Part shown: one piece after another, positions 1 through 7,689 of the stretch
Numbering within the stretch: position 1 is the first letter of the stretch
How the letters are laid out: the number at the start of each line of letters is the position of its first letter
NCBI GenBank assembly: GCA_016704895.1
Contig: JADIZG010000012.1
Span: forward strand, 15,951-79,950
Source of the DNA: Betaproteobacteria bacterium
Lineage (GTDB): Bacteria > Pseudomonadota > Gammaproteobacteria > Burkholderiales > Casimicrobiaceae
Direction: 5' to 3'
DNA: 64,000 nucleotides
The notes under the pieces: generated by a model
Database searches by the model: none
What the model saw: the letters and a program-made list of their open reading frames with translations, nothing else
Told to the model about the DNA's origin: nothing
Made by a program: the position numbers and the translations under genes

Positions 1-1
1 G

Positions 2-358
2 GTGTTCGTCACCCAGCTGCCGATCGCGATCGTGCTCATGATCGCGGTGGGCGCGCTGGCCGGTTTCTTCGTGGTGCCGATGAACGCGCTGCTCCAGCAC
101 CGCGGCCACGTGCTGATGGGCGCCGGGCATTCGATCGCGGTCCAGAACTTCAACGAGAACATCGGCATCCTCGTCATGGTGGGCCTCTACGCGCTGATGG
201 TGCGCTCGGGCATCTCGGTGCACATCGCGATCGGGATGTTCGGCCTGTTCGTCTCGTCGACGATGCTGCTCGTGATGCTGCGCTTCCGCCTGAACCAGCG
301 CCACAGCGACTCGCTGCACCTGATCGGCATGGAGAAGCACGGGCCCGGCGGCCACTGA
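2..358 (+). CDS. lplT: LplT-like lysophospholipid transporter, C-terminal fragment
   Basis: This is the 3' end of a major-facilitator transporter cut by the window edge; 118 residues remain. Three hydrophobic spans are visible (about residues 3-28, 52-70 and 74-94), followed by a charged cytoplasmic tail. The segment around FNENIGILVM and the tail resemble LplT, which flips lysophospholipids inward across the inner membrane for re-acylation by Aas. That family assignment is recognition of the sequence, not a search result. The GTG at base 2 is only the first start-like codon in frame; the true start lies outside the window. The gene converges on the TPM gene that ends at 427, and its stop codon touches a 28-bp inverted repeat that could terminate both. 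Confidence 0.7.
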   Translation: MFVTQLPIAIVLMIAVGALAGFFVVPMNALLQHRGHVLMGAGHSIAVQNFNENIGILVMVGLYALMVRSGISVHIAIGMFGLFVSSTMLLVMLRFRLNQRHSDSLHLIGMEKHGPGGH

Positions 359-428
359 AGGCGTCGGGCTGGAGCCCGACCCACAGCAGCGCGCGGAACC
401 GTGGGTCGGGCTTCAGCCCGACGCCTTC
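357..428. repeat. REP-like inverted repeat pair
   Basis: Two 28-base arms, 357-384 and 401-428, are inverted copies of each other with one mismatch, separated by 16 bases. Each arm is itself palindromic around the core GTCGGGCTKMAGCCCGAC followed by CCAC. Related copies occur at 30464-30518 and 47693-47795. The element lies between converging genes and its right arm overlaps the stop codon of the minus-strand TPM gene. A bidirectional terminator role is plausible by position, but there is no U-tract. Confidence 0.7.
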
Positions 429-930
429 AGATCACGACCGGACGGTTCGGAAGCTCGTTCGACCCGTCGCCGCGCGGAAACGCCCGGGCGAGCAGATCCG
501 AGATCGCCTCGACGCCCGCAAGGGCGCCTTCCTCGTAGCGGCCGTCGCGGAACGCCGCCTCCATCCGGGCGCACACGTCCTGCCATGCGGCGTCGCCGAC
601 GTGACGATGGATGCCGCGGTCGGCGACGATCTCGACGTCGCGGTCCGCGAGCAGCAGGTAGACCAGCACGCCGTTGTTGTCCTCGGTGTCCCAGACGCGC
701 AGCAGCCCGAAGATCTCGAGCGCGCGCTCGCGGGGCGCGAGCTTCGCGAGCACGCGCCCGACCGGCAGCGCCGGCTCGATCGCGAACACGATCTGCCCCG
801 CATGCCGCGCTTCCGCCGCGGCGATCGCCTGCTCGATGCGGTCGAGCGCCGCGGGCGGGAGCGCGCGAGCCACGTGGCCGCGGTCCGTGACCGCGTGCCG
901 CCACCATCGCATCGGCTTGCGCCAGGGCAT
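427..930 (-). CDS. TPM-domain protein without signal peptide
   Basis: A 167-residue protein of the TPM (TLP18.3/Psb32/MOLO-1) family. After a basic N-terminus (MPWRKPMRWWRH) the domain runs from about residue 20 to 150, with the segments GQIVFAIEP, NNGVLVYLLLADRDVEIVAD and FRDGRYEEGALAGVEAI. No signal peptide or membrane span is apparent, unlike its neighbour. The ATG at 930 is preceded by AGGAG and lies 8 bases after the stop of the upstream TPM gene. The order lemA, TPM, TPM on one strand is a common arrangement. The family is often linked to membrane or photosystem quality control in other organisms, but the bacterial function is not established. Confidence 0.75.
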   Translation of the reverse strand: MPWRKPMRWWRHAVTDRGHVARALPPAALDRIEQAIAAAEARHAGQIVFAIEPALPVGRVLAKLAPRERALEIFGLLRVWDTEDNNGVLVYLLLADRDVEIVADRGIHRHVGDAAWQDVCARMEAAFRDGRYEEGALAGVEAISDLLARAFPRGDGSNELPNRPVVI

Positions 931-938
931 CCCCGCTC

Positions 939-1862
939 CTACCAGTCTCCGGAGGCGCCGCCTCCGCCGAATCCGCCGCCGCCGCCCGACCAGCCGCCGC
1001 CGCCCATCCCGCCGCCGCCGCCCCAGCCACCGCCACCGGGCAGCCAGACGCCGCCGCCGCCGCGCCCGTTCGCGGCGCTGCCCACGCCGCCGATGAGCAG
1101 GATCGCGATCCACGCGACCACCGCGGCGCCGATCGCGAGCGCCACCGAGCCCAGCACGAACCACGTGATGCCGCCGACCAGGCCCGCGCCGACCGTCGAC
1201 CCGCCGAGCTTGCCGAAGATCGCCTTCAGGATGCCGCCGACCGCCGGAACGACGACGAGCGCCAGCAGCGCGATCATCTCCCACGACAGGCCACCGGCGC
1301 CCGCGGTGCGCGACGTCCGCTTCGCCGGCGGCGGCAGCTCGCCCTTCTCGACGATCGCCACGACGCGGTCGACGCCCGCCTCGATGCCGGCCGCGTAGCG
1401 CCCTTCGCGGAATCGGGGCGCGATGTCCTCGGCGACGATCCGCTTCGCGATCGCGTCGGGAATCGCACCCTCGAGGCCGTAGCCGACCTCGAGGCGCAGG
1501 CGGCGGTCGTTCTTCGCGACGACGAGCAGCACGCCGTCGTCGCGCCCCTTGCGCCCGACCTTCCACGCATCGGCCACGCGGATCGCGTAGGTCTCGACCG
1601 GCTCCGGCTGCGTCGTCGGCACGACCAGCACGGCCATCTGGGCGCCGGTCTTCTCCTCGAACGCAGCGAGCTTCGATTCGAGCGCCAACCGCTCGGCCTC
1701 CGACAGCGTCGAGGTGAGGTCGGTGACGCGCGCAGCGAGCTGGGGGACCGGCTTCAGCGCATCCGAGCCGCCCTCCCACGCCGCGGGTTGGGCGAGCGCG
1801 GGAAACGCGCACAGCGCGGCGAGCGCGCCCGCGGCGAGCGTGATGGCGAGGGGATTGCGCAT
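939..1862 (-). CDS. Secreted/membrane TPM-domain protein, YgcG family
   Basis: A 307-residue protein with a cleavable-looking signal peptide (residues 1-24, ending FPALAQ), a TPM domain (about 33-165, with VLVVAKNDRRLRLEVGYGLEGAIPD-type residues), hydrophobic spans around 192-215 and 228-258, and an extremely Gly-rich tail from about 262 interspersed with Trp and Phe. The layout is that of the YgcG family, in which the domain faces the periplasm and the tail follows the membrane anchor. The gene starts 77 bases after lemA and precedes the second TPM gene by 8 bases, so the three are probably one transcript. The glycine tail is low complexity and prone to sequencing error, but the frame stays open. 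Confidence 0.8.
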   Translation of the reverse strand: MRNPLAITLAAGALAALCAFPALAQPAAWEGGSDALKPVPQLAARVTDLTSTLSEAERLALESKLAAFEEKTGAQMAVLVVPTTQPEPVETYAIRVADAWKVGRKGRDDGVLLVVAKNDRRLRLEVGYGLEGAIPDAIAKRIVAEDIAPRFREGRYAAGIEAGVDRVVAIVEKGELPPPAKRTSRTAGAGGLSWEMIALLALVVVPAVGGILKAIFGKLGGSTVGAGLVGGITWFVLGSVALAIGAAVVAWIAILLIGGVGSAANGRGGGGVWLPGGGGWGGGGGMGGGGWSGGGGGFGGGGASGDW

Positions 1863-1939
1863 GCGCGACGAACGCGACGCGAAGCGAGGACGAGCGCCGG
1901 GAGGCGGACCACCGGCCCGCCTCGACGCCCGCGACCCGG

Positions 1940-2641
1940 TCAGTAGCCCGACTTCAGCAGGTCGGCGGCCGGGTCGGCCACCGCCGCGGTCTTCGCGTCG
2001 CCCGGCAGCCCCGACGTCTTCCCGGGCGCGGGGGCGGCCGGCGCCGGCGTCTTGCCGAAGTCCACCGTCGGCGGCTTCGCGATCGCGGCCTCGTTCTCGA
2101 CGGTGAAGTTGGGCTTCACCTCCATCTTGAACAGCATCGCCGTCAGGTTGGTCGGGAACTGGCGCACGGTCGTGTTGAACTCCTGCACGCTCTTGATGTA
2201 GCGGTTGCGCGCGACGGTGATCCGGTTCTCGGTGCCTTCGAGCTGCGCCTGCAGGTCGCGGAACAGCGCGTCCGACTTGAGGTTCGGATAGTTCTCGACG
2301 ACGAGCAGCAGCCGCGACAGCGCGCCCGAGAGCTGCCCCTGGGCCTGCTGGAATTTCTGGAACTCGGCCGGGTCGTTGATGAGTTCGGGCGTCGCCTTGA
2401 TGCCGGCCACGTTCGACCGGGCGTTGACGACCGCCTCGAGCACCTCGCGCTCCTGCGCGGCGTAGCCCTTGACGGTGTTCACCAGGTTGGGCACGAGATC
2501 GGCGCGACGCTGGTACTGGTTCACGACCTCCGACCAGGCGGCCTTGATCTGCTCGTCCTGCGACTGGAGCGTGTTGTAGCCGCAGCCGGTGAGCGACAGG
2601 GTGGCGGCGACCGCCAACAGCGTGGCGAACTTCCTCAGCAT
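1940..2641 (-). CDS. lemA: LemA family lipoprotein
   Basis: A 233-residue LemA family protein. The N-terminus is a lipoprotein signal with the lipobox LTGC (Cys about residue 20), so it is probably anchored in a membrane facing the periplasm. The alpha-helical core carries the family hallmarks: YNTLQSQDEQIKAAWSEV, the stretch around NQYQRRADLVPNLVNTVK, and later ENRITVARNRYIKSVQEFN. The C-terminal 50 residues are Ala/Pro/Lys-rich and look disordered. The ATG at 2641 has the ribosome-binding sequence GGAGG just upstream. It heads the lemA-TPM-TPM run. LemA proteins have no agreed biochemical function. Confidence 0.9.
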   Translation of the reverse strand: MLRKFATLLAVAATLSLTGCGYNTLQSQDEQIKAAWSEVVNQYQRRADLVPNLVNTVKGYAAQEREVLEAVVNARSNVAGIKATPELINDPAEFQKFQQAQGQLSGALSRLLLVVENYPNLKSDALFRDLQAQLEGTENRITVARNRYIKSVQEFNTTVRQFPTNLTAMLFKMEVKPNFTVENEAAIAKPPTVDFGKTPAPAAPAPGKTSGLPGDAKTAAVADPAADLLKSGY

Positions 2642-2721
2642 GGAGCCTCCATCACGGGAACGGGTGCGCGCAGCGCGCGCGTCTCCCACTATGCGGTCGC
2701 GGGACACGCGGCGCAAGGGGG

Positions 2722-3489
2722 TCATGCGACGGGCGGGTCGGCGGAAGCGACGGACGACGCCATGCTGCGCGCGAACACCAGGTCTTCCCACGCCTTCGCC
2801 TTGTCCGGCAGGCTGCGCAGCAGGTAGGCCGGGTGGTAGGTCACGACGAGCGGCGTCTCGCCGTAGCGGTGCCGCCGCCCGCGCAGGCTCGCGATCGTCG
2901 CGTCGCTCCCGAGCAGCAGCGACGCCGCGCTCTTGCCGAGCGCGACGATGAGCTTCGGCCGGATCAGCGCGATCTGGCGCTCGAGGTAGGGCCGGCAGGC
3001 CTCCGCCTCGGCGGGCTCCGGCGTGCGGTTGTTCGGCGGCCGGCACTTCACGACGTTGGCGATGTAGACGTTGGCGTCGCGCCCCATGCCGAGCGCGGCG
3101 AGCATGCTGTCGAGGAGCTTGCCGGCCTGCCCGACGAACGGCTCGCCCTTCGCGTCCTCTTCCGCGCCGGGCCCCTCGCCGACGAACAGCCATTCGGCAC
3201 GGCGGTCGCCGACGCCGGGCACGGCCCTGTTGCGCGAGCGGCACAGCCCGCACGCGGTGCACGACGCGACGTCGGCCTCGAACGCATCCCAGTCGAGCGC
3301 GGCGATTCGCTCGCGGCGCGCGACGGGATCCTCGGCAGCAACGATCGGCCGCGACGACGGGCTGGCCGGCGAGGCGCCGCGCGCTGACGCGGTCTCCACA
3401 GGCCCGTCCTGCCCGGCCGTCGCGTCGCTGCGCAGGCGCCACTCGGGCGCGAGCTTGAGCTCCCGCAGGATCTCGTCGCGCGTCGCCAT
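2722..3489 (-). CDS. Family 4-type uracil-DNA glycosylase (Fe-S)
   Basis: A 255-residue uracil-DNA glycosylase of the iron-sulfur family (family 4/5-like), which removes uracil from DNA in base-excision repair. The N-terminal 80 residues are a variable, probably disordered lead. Cluster cysteines are visible in CTACGLC and in KCRPPNN...EAEAC, and the active-site loop is GEGPGAEEDAKGEPFVGQAG. The uracil-binding segment HPAYLLRS lies near the C-terminus. It is the third member of a run tsaB-rimI-UDG on the minus strand, an order common in proteobacteria. About 150 bases with no recognisable feature separate it from rimI. Confidence 0.85.
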   Translation of the reverse strand: MATRDEILRELKLAPEWRLRSDATAGQDGPVETASARGASPASPSSRPIVAAEDPVARRERIAALDWDAFEADVASCTACGLCRSRNRAVPGVGDRRAEWLFVGEGPGAEEDAKGEPFVGQAGKLLDSMLAALGMGRDANVYIANVVKCRPPNNRTPEPAEAEACRPYLERQIALIRPKLIVALGKSAASLLLGSDATIASLRGRRHRYGETPLVVTYHPAYLLRSLPDKAKAWEDLVFARSMASSVASADPPVA

Positions 3490-3641
3490 CTAGGAAAGCC
3501 CTGCGTGGTGACCCGCGGATGCGCCGCGCGACTCTTGGGAATGTGGACGCGATGCCCGCCACCGGCCATGCCAGACCACGCGACTCGGGTGGACAACGAT
3601 TTCCAGATGCCCGTTCATGCGAGGCCGTGTGCGCCGTGGGA

Positions 3642-4136
3642 TCACGGCGAGGTTGTCCGGCCGTGGCCCGGCGGACGCGCCACCAGATCGCGCCTCAGCA
3701 CCAGCGCATCCTCGCGCGGCGTCGTCGCCGTGGCCGGATAGTAGTCCTCGCGTCGGGCCACCGCCTCGAAGCCCTCCGCCGCGTAGAGCGCGAGCGCGGG
3801 CGCGTTCGACTCGCGGACCTCGAGGAAGCACTGCTCGGCGCCCGCCCGCGCCGCGACGTCGATCAGCCGATCCAGCAGCGTACGGCCGAGGCCCGCGCGC
3901 CGCGCGTCGGGGACGACCGACAGGTTGAGCACCTGCGCCTCGCCGGGCGCGAGCATCAGCACGCCGAACGCGACGATGCGCCCTTCGCGCTCGCCGACCA
4001 TCGCGCAGTAGCCCGCCGCGAGCGCATCGCGGAAGTTGCCGAGCGACCAGGGCGCCGCGTGGATCTGCTGCTCGAGCGCCGCGACGTAGGCCAGGTCCGT
4101 CGCCTCGAGCGGGCGCCAGACGACGGGCGGGCGCAA
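3642..4136 (-). CDS. rimI: Ribosomal protein S18-alanine N-acetyltransferase
   Basis: A GNAT-fold acetyltransferase of 164 residues. The acetyl-CoA-binding segment is VVPDARRAGLGRTLLDRLI (about 76-94), preceded by the beta strand AQVLNLSV and followed by CFLEVRESNAPALALYAAEGF, which is typical of RimI. It lies 28 bases downstream of tsaB, the usual neighbour. In this frame no ATG or GTG exists between the tsaB stop and the domain; the first usable start is TTG at 4136, so a TTG start is proposed. The C-terminal extension after VLRRDLV is short and unconserved. RimI acetylates the N-terminal alanine of ribosomal protein S18. Confidence 0.85.
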   Translation of the reverse strand: MRPPVVWRPLEATDLAYVAALEQQIHAAPWSLGNFRDALAAGYCAMVGEREGRIVAFGVLMLAPGEAQVLNLSVVPDARRAGLGRTLLDRLIDVAARAGAEQCFLEVRESNAPALALYAAEGFEAVARREDYYPATATTPREDALVLRRDLVARPPGHGRTTSP

Positions 4137-4164
4137 TCCCGGGGGCGCGCGATCGTCGCCATCG

Positions 4165-4863
4165 TCACAGCCTCGCTCCGGCTGCGCGCTCCGCCGCCGT
4201 CAGCGCGACGCGGTGACGCACGTACATCGGATGCGCGTCGCGCGCGGCCACGAGATCGCCTCGCGCGATCCGGCCGGCGGCGAGCTCGCCGACGGCGCGC
4301 GCGGTCGGCCTGAGCGATGCGTCGTGTCGCGCGAGGCCGATCTGCGCGGCGAGCGCCGGGTACAGGGCGAGGCCATCGCCCGCGCCAAGCGACGACGCCG
4401 GCTGCGTCGGGACGGCATCGGGCTTCAGGACGTCAGGCTCGCGCAACGTGCGCCAGCCGCTGCCCTCGCGCGCATACGACGCGACGTAGACCTCGCGCAT
4501 GCGCGCGTCGAGGCACGCGAACACCTCGGCCGCGCCGTGCGCGCGCCACGCCTCCTGCGCGAGCGCCTCGAGCGTGCCCACCGGGACGAGCCCGAGCCCG
4601 GCGCCGAGCGCGAGGCCCTGCGCAATGCCGCACGCGATCCTCACGCCGGTGAACGAGCCCGGCCCCGCGCCGAACGCGATCGCGTCGAGCGAGCCGAGCG
4701 CCCAGCCCCGGAGCGCGAGCAGCTCGCGGATGCGGGGCAGCGCGCGCTCGGCATGCGCGGGACCCACGTGTTCGTCGCGCACGGCGAAGTCGTTCCCGTC
4801 CCCGCAGGCGACGGAGAGCACGTCGGTCGAGCAGTCGATCGAGAGGATGCGCACGGCCGACAT
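4165..4863 (-). CDS. tsaB: tRNA t6A37 biosynthesis subunit TsaB
   Basis: An ASKHA-fold protein of about 232 residues. The N-terminus ILSIDCSTDVLSVA and the segment FGAGPGSFTGVRIACGIAQGL are diagnostic for TsaB (YeaZ), the scaffold partner of TsaD in making N6-threonylcarbamoyladenosine at position 37 of ANN-decoding tRNAs. The ATG at 4863 is chosen because it directly precedes the conserved strand. An in-frame GTG at 4896 would place 11 extra residues inside a repeat element. The start codon abuts the left arm of the 191-bp inverted repeat, so the tsaB 5' region is made of repeat sequence and has no strong Shine-Dalgarno motif. It is co-directional with rimI. Confidence 0.9.
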   Translation of the reverse strand: MSAVRILSIDCSTDVLSVACGDGNDFAVRDEHVGPAHAERALPRIRELLALRGWALGSLDAIAFGAGPGSFTGVRIACGIAQGLALGAGLGLVPVGTLEALAQEAWRAHGAAEVFACLDARMREVYVASYAREGSGWRTLREPDVLKPDAVPTQPASSLGAGDGLALYPALAAQIGLARHDASLRPTARAVGELAAGRIARGDLVAARDAHPMYVRHRVALTAAERAAGARL

Positions 4864-5054
4864 TCTAGGGCCTGTTAACGCTACCGGGGCACTCACGCCG
4901 GTGCTGCGCTGGCCCTCCGGGTGATCTCAGGAAACGGCCGCCCTCGGCGTTGCACGTCCTCGCAGTAGGACCGGCTACTGCTTGCGGCGTGCGCCTTGAT
5001 GGCGGCCGTTTCCTGAGTCACGCGAGCGTCCCGGTAGCGTTAACAGGCCCTAGA
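4864..5054. repeat. 191-bp nested inverted-repeat element
   Basis: The whole gap between tsaB and rlmD up to the rlmD leader is a nested palindrome. Outer arms of 25 bases (4864-4888 and 5030-5054) match perfectly; they carry GGGCCTGTTAACGCTACC and its complement. Inner arms of 17 bases (4926-4942 and 5001-5017, CTCAGGAAACGGCCGCC) also match perfectly. At the centre is a short hairpin, GCAGTAG (4962-4968) with CTACTGC (4975-4981). There is no open reading frame of note. The form is that of a MITE-like or structured intergenic repeat. No flanking target duplication could be assigned with certainty; CTAG lies within both ends. Confidence 0.8.
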
Positions 5055-5096
5055 TGACGCCGAGGGGGCCGCAGGAGGGCGGCGTCCCGGCCCCGG

Positions 5097-5102
5097 TAGA
5101 AT
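5097..5102 (+). promoter_or_regulatory. Possible -10 box for rlmD (TAGAAT)
   Basis: TAGAAT lies 26 bases before the proposed rlmD start and just outside the inverted-repeat element. No good -35 hexamer is visible at the expected distance. The same hexamer recurs in front of other genes in the window (24111, 40361, and on the minus strand at 27771 and 28225). Confidence 0.3.
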
Positions 5103-5128
5103 GCCCGGTTTCGGCCAGGATTCGCACC

Positions 5129-6472
5129 ATGCTCATCGTCGACGTCGCCTCGCTCGACTACGAGGGCCGCGGCGTCGCCCGCGTGGAAGGCAAGGCCGTC
5201 TTCGTCGAGGGCGCGCTGCCCGGCGAGACCGTCGCGATCGAGACGATCAAGCGCAAGCCCTCGTGGGAGCTCGCGCGCACGGTGCGCGTCGAGACCGCCG
5301 CCCCCGACCGCGTCGCCCCGCGCTGCCCGCACTTCGGCGTCTGCGGCGGTTGCACGCTGCAGCACGCCACGCCCTCGCTGCAGGTCGCCGCGAAGCAGCG
5401 CGCGCTCGAGGACGCCCTCACGCGCATCGGCCGTGTCTCGCCCGCGATCCTGCTGCCTCCGGTGGACGGGCCCGCTTGGGGCTATCGCACGCGGGCGAGG
5501 CTGTCGGTGCGCCACGTGCCGAAGAAGGGCGGCGTGCTGGTCGGGTTCCACGAGCGCAAGTCGAGCTACGTCGCCGACATGCTCGAGTGCCACGTGCTGC
5601 CGCCGCAGGTTTCCGCGCTGCTGCCGCGGCTGCGCGAGCTCGTCGGCTCGCTGTCGATCCGCGACCGGCTGCCGCAGATCGAGGTCGCCGTCGGCGTTCG
5701 CCTCGACGACCTCTCGGCCGAGCTCGTCGTGCTCGTGTTGCGCGTGCTCGAGCCGCCGACGTCCGACGACGAGGCGGCATTGCGCGCGTTCGCACTGCGA
5801 CACACGGTGTCGATCTGGCTGCAGCCCGGCGGCCCGGGGACCGCTGCGCCCATGCGCCCGGGCGAGCCGGGGCTCGCGTACACGCTGCCCGAGTTCGGCA
5901 TCACGATGCCTTTCTCGCCGACCGAGTTCACGCAGGTGAATCCGCACGTCAACCAGGTGCTCGTGCGCCGCGCGATCGCGCTGCTCGAGCCGGGCCCGGG
6001 CGATCGCGCCGCCGACTTCTTCTGCGGGCTCGGCAACTTCACGCTGCCGATCGCGAGGCGCGGCGCGACCGTCACCGGGATCGAAGGCAGCGAATCGCTG
6101 GCAGGCCGCGCACGCGAGAACGCGGCGGCCAACGGCCTCTCGGCGACGACGCGGTTCGCGGTCGCCAACCTGTTCGCGGCGACGCCGGACTCGATCGCGC
6201 CGCTCCTGCCGCTGGACAAGGTGCTGATCGATCCGCCCCGCGAGGGCGCCATCGAGCTCGTGAAGGCGCTGCCGCACTCGGACGACGACCGGGCGCCCCG
6301 GCGCATCGTCTACGTGAGCTGCAATCCCGCGACGCTCGCCCGCGACGCGGCGGTTCTCGTGCACGAGCGCGGCTATGCGTTCGCGGCGGCCGGCGCGGTC
6401 AACATGTTCCCGCACACCGCGCACGTGGAGTCGATCGCGTTGTTCGTGCGCGACCCCGTAGCGGCAACCTGA
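5129..6472 (+). CDS. rlmD: 23S rRNA (uracil-1939-C5)-methyltransferase RlmD
   Basis: A 447-residue RNA methyltransferase of the TrmA/RlmD family. An N-terminal TRAM domain (about 1-55) is followed by iron-sulfur cysteines in CPHFGVCGGC and a fourth in MLECHVL. The SAM-binding Rossmann motif is FFCGLGNFTLPIA, the DPPR motif follows, and the catalytic nucleophile lies in YVSCNPATLARD. It methylates U1939 of 23S rRNA. The ATG at 5129 is selected because MLIVDVASLDYEGRG is the conserved TRAM start; the open frame upstream runs into the repeat element. It is divergent from tsaB and ends 130 bases before the YccA gene, which converges on it. Confidence 0.93.
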   Translation: MLIVDVASLDYEGRGVARVEGKAVFVEGALPGETVAIETIKRKPSWELARTVRVETAAPDRVAPRCPHFGVCGGCTLQHATPSLQVAAKQRALEDALTRIGRVSPAILLPPVDGPAWGYRTRARLSVRHVPKKGGVLVGFHERKSSYVADMLECHVLPPQVSALLPRLRELVGSLSIRDRLPQIEVAVGVRLDDLSAELVVLVLRVLEPPTSDDEAALRAFALRHTVSIWLQPGGPGTAAPMRPGEPGLAYTLPEFGITMPFSPTEFTQVNPHVNQVLVRRAIALLEPGPGDRAADFFCGLGNFTLPIARRGATVTGIEGSESLAGRARENAAANGLSATTRFAVANLFAATPDSIAPLLPLDKVLIDPPREGAIELVKALPHSDDDRAPRRIVYVSCNPATLARDAAVLVHERGYAFAAAGAVNMFPHTAHVESIALFVRDPVAAT

Positions 6473-6545
6473 CGCCGCGTCGCCCGGTGCGCCGCCCCCC
6501 TCAGCGCACGTCGACCCACCGAGGCCGAGGCGCCCATCGCGGGCG

Positions 6546-6575
6546 AAAAAAAACGGGGCGAGTCGCCTCGCCCCG
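6546..6575 (-). terminator. Intrinsic terminator of the YccA gene
   Basis: Read on the minus strand, a perfect 9-bp stem (6567-6575 with 6554-6562, CGGGGCGAG against CTCGCCCCG) with a 4-base loop is followed directly by eight T residues (6546-6553). It lies 27 bases after the stop of the YccA gene. This is the most canonical terminator in the window besides the one after rpmE. Confidence 0.9.
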
Positions 6576-6601
6576 CCATCGCCGTCGACGCCGACGCCGA
6601 A

Positions 6602-7324
6602 TCAGTCGCGCTCGCCCGAGAAGGCCATCAAGAGGTGCAGCAGGCTGCTGAAGAGGTTGTACAGGCTGAGGAAGATGCCCAGCGTCGCCATCACGTAGTT
6701 CGTCTCCCCGCCGTTGACGATCCTGCTCACGTCGAACAGCAGGTAGGCGGAGAAGAGCAGCACGGCGATGGCCGAGATCGTGAGCGAGAGCGCCGGCACC
6801 TGGAAGAACAGGTTGGCGAGCGACGCGACGATCACCAGCACGAGCCCGATGAACAGGAACTTGCCCATGAAGCTGAAATCGCGCTTCGTCACGGTGGCGA
6901 TCGTCGCCATCGCGAAGAAGATCGCCGCGGTCATGCCGCCCGCCAGCGCGACCAGCTGGCCGCCGTTCTTCAGCCCTCCGGCGACCGACAGGATCGGCGT
7001 CAGGAACACGCCCGAGATGAACGTGAAGCCCAGCAGCGCCGCGACGCCCCAGGCGCTGTTGCGCAGCGCCGAGACGACGAAGAGCATGCCGAACATCGCG
7101 CCGAACATCACGAGCGGCGTCATGATCGGCGCGGCCTTGAAGAACGACACGAAGTTCAGCTGCATCCCCAGCCACGCGCCTGCCACGACCGGCAGCAGCG
7201 AGATCGCCAGCAGCCAGTAGGTGTTGCGCAGGACGCTGTTGCGGTCGACCGGGAGCGAGTCGGTCCGGCCCGGGAGCGGCGCAGGCCGGCCGGACGTCAT
7301 GACGGGCTCGAACTTGGGATTCAT
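6602..7324 (-). CDS. yccA: Bax inhibitor-1/YccA family membrane protein
   Basis: A 240-residue integral membrane protein with a 30-residue hydrophilic N-terminus and about seven hydrophobic spans from residue 36 to 236. The family features GFTFISGVFLTPIL, a TKRDFSFMGKFLF loop and the C-terminal YNLFSSLLHLL are present. YccA of E. coli binds and modulates the FtsH protease; related BI-1 proteins conduct ions. Which role applies here is inference from family. The ATG at 7324 has GGAGG 7 bases upstream. A strong intrinsic terminator follows. The 258 bases upstream, up to tRNA-Ser, hold no convincing gene. Confidence 0.88.
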   Translation of the reverse strand: MNPKFEPVMTSGRPAPLPGRTDSLPVDRNSVLRNTYWLLAISLLPVVAGAWLGMQLNFVSFFKAAPIMTPLVMFGAMFGMLFVVSALRNSAWGVAALLGFTFISGVFLTPILSVAGGLKNGGQLVALAGGMTAAIFFAMATIATVTKRDFSFMGKFLFIGLVLVIVASLANLFFQVPALSLTISAIAVLLFSAYLLFDVSRIVNGGETNYVMATLGIFLSLYNLFSSLLHLLMAFSGERD

Positions 7325-7582
7325 TCACTACCTCCATGAGGGCCCGTGGATCGGGCCAACGAGTGGTTAGACTAACAGGAACCCCAGGAGTTTCAAGCGC
7401 TCGAGACCCTGCGCGCCCTCCGGGTAATCCAAACTGAACATGCGGGCGATCGTCGCGGAATCAACGGGTTGCCGTCCCGCACCGGTTGGGGCTCCCGGCG
7501 GGGTTCCGCCACGAAGCGGTAACATCGCGCGTCGGTCCGGTCGCGGGGGTCTCGAGACGCGTCGGACGAACACTGCATCCGC

Positions 7583-7672
7583 GGATGGGTGGCCGAGCGG
7601 TTGAAGGCACCGGTCTTGAAAACCGGCAACGGGGCAACCCGTTCGTGGGTTCGAATCCCACCCCATCCGCCA
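7583..7672 (+). tRNA. tRNA-Ser(UGA)
   Basis: A 90-base class II tRNA. The acceptor stem GGATGGG pairs with CCCATCC (7662-7668), G73 follows, and CCA is encoded (7670-7672). The anticodon stem CCGGT/ACCGG encloses the loop CTTGAAA with anticodon TGA at 7617-7619. A long variable arm (CAACGGGGCAACCCGTTC) and the T loop TTCGAAT with stem GTGGG/CCCAC complete the fold. Long variable arm, G73 and anticodon identify serine. The 3' end borders an accessory region that starts with a transposase remnant. Confidence 0.97.
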
Positions 7673-7689
7673 GCCGCCACGCTGTACGG

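Noticed and set aside
939..1065. Simple-sequence region (GCC/GGC repeats) as a separate repeat element
   Set aside because: It is the coding sequence for the Gly-rich tail of the TPM protein, in frame and typical of that family.
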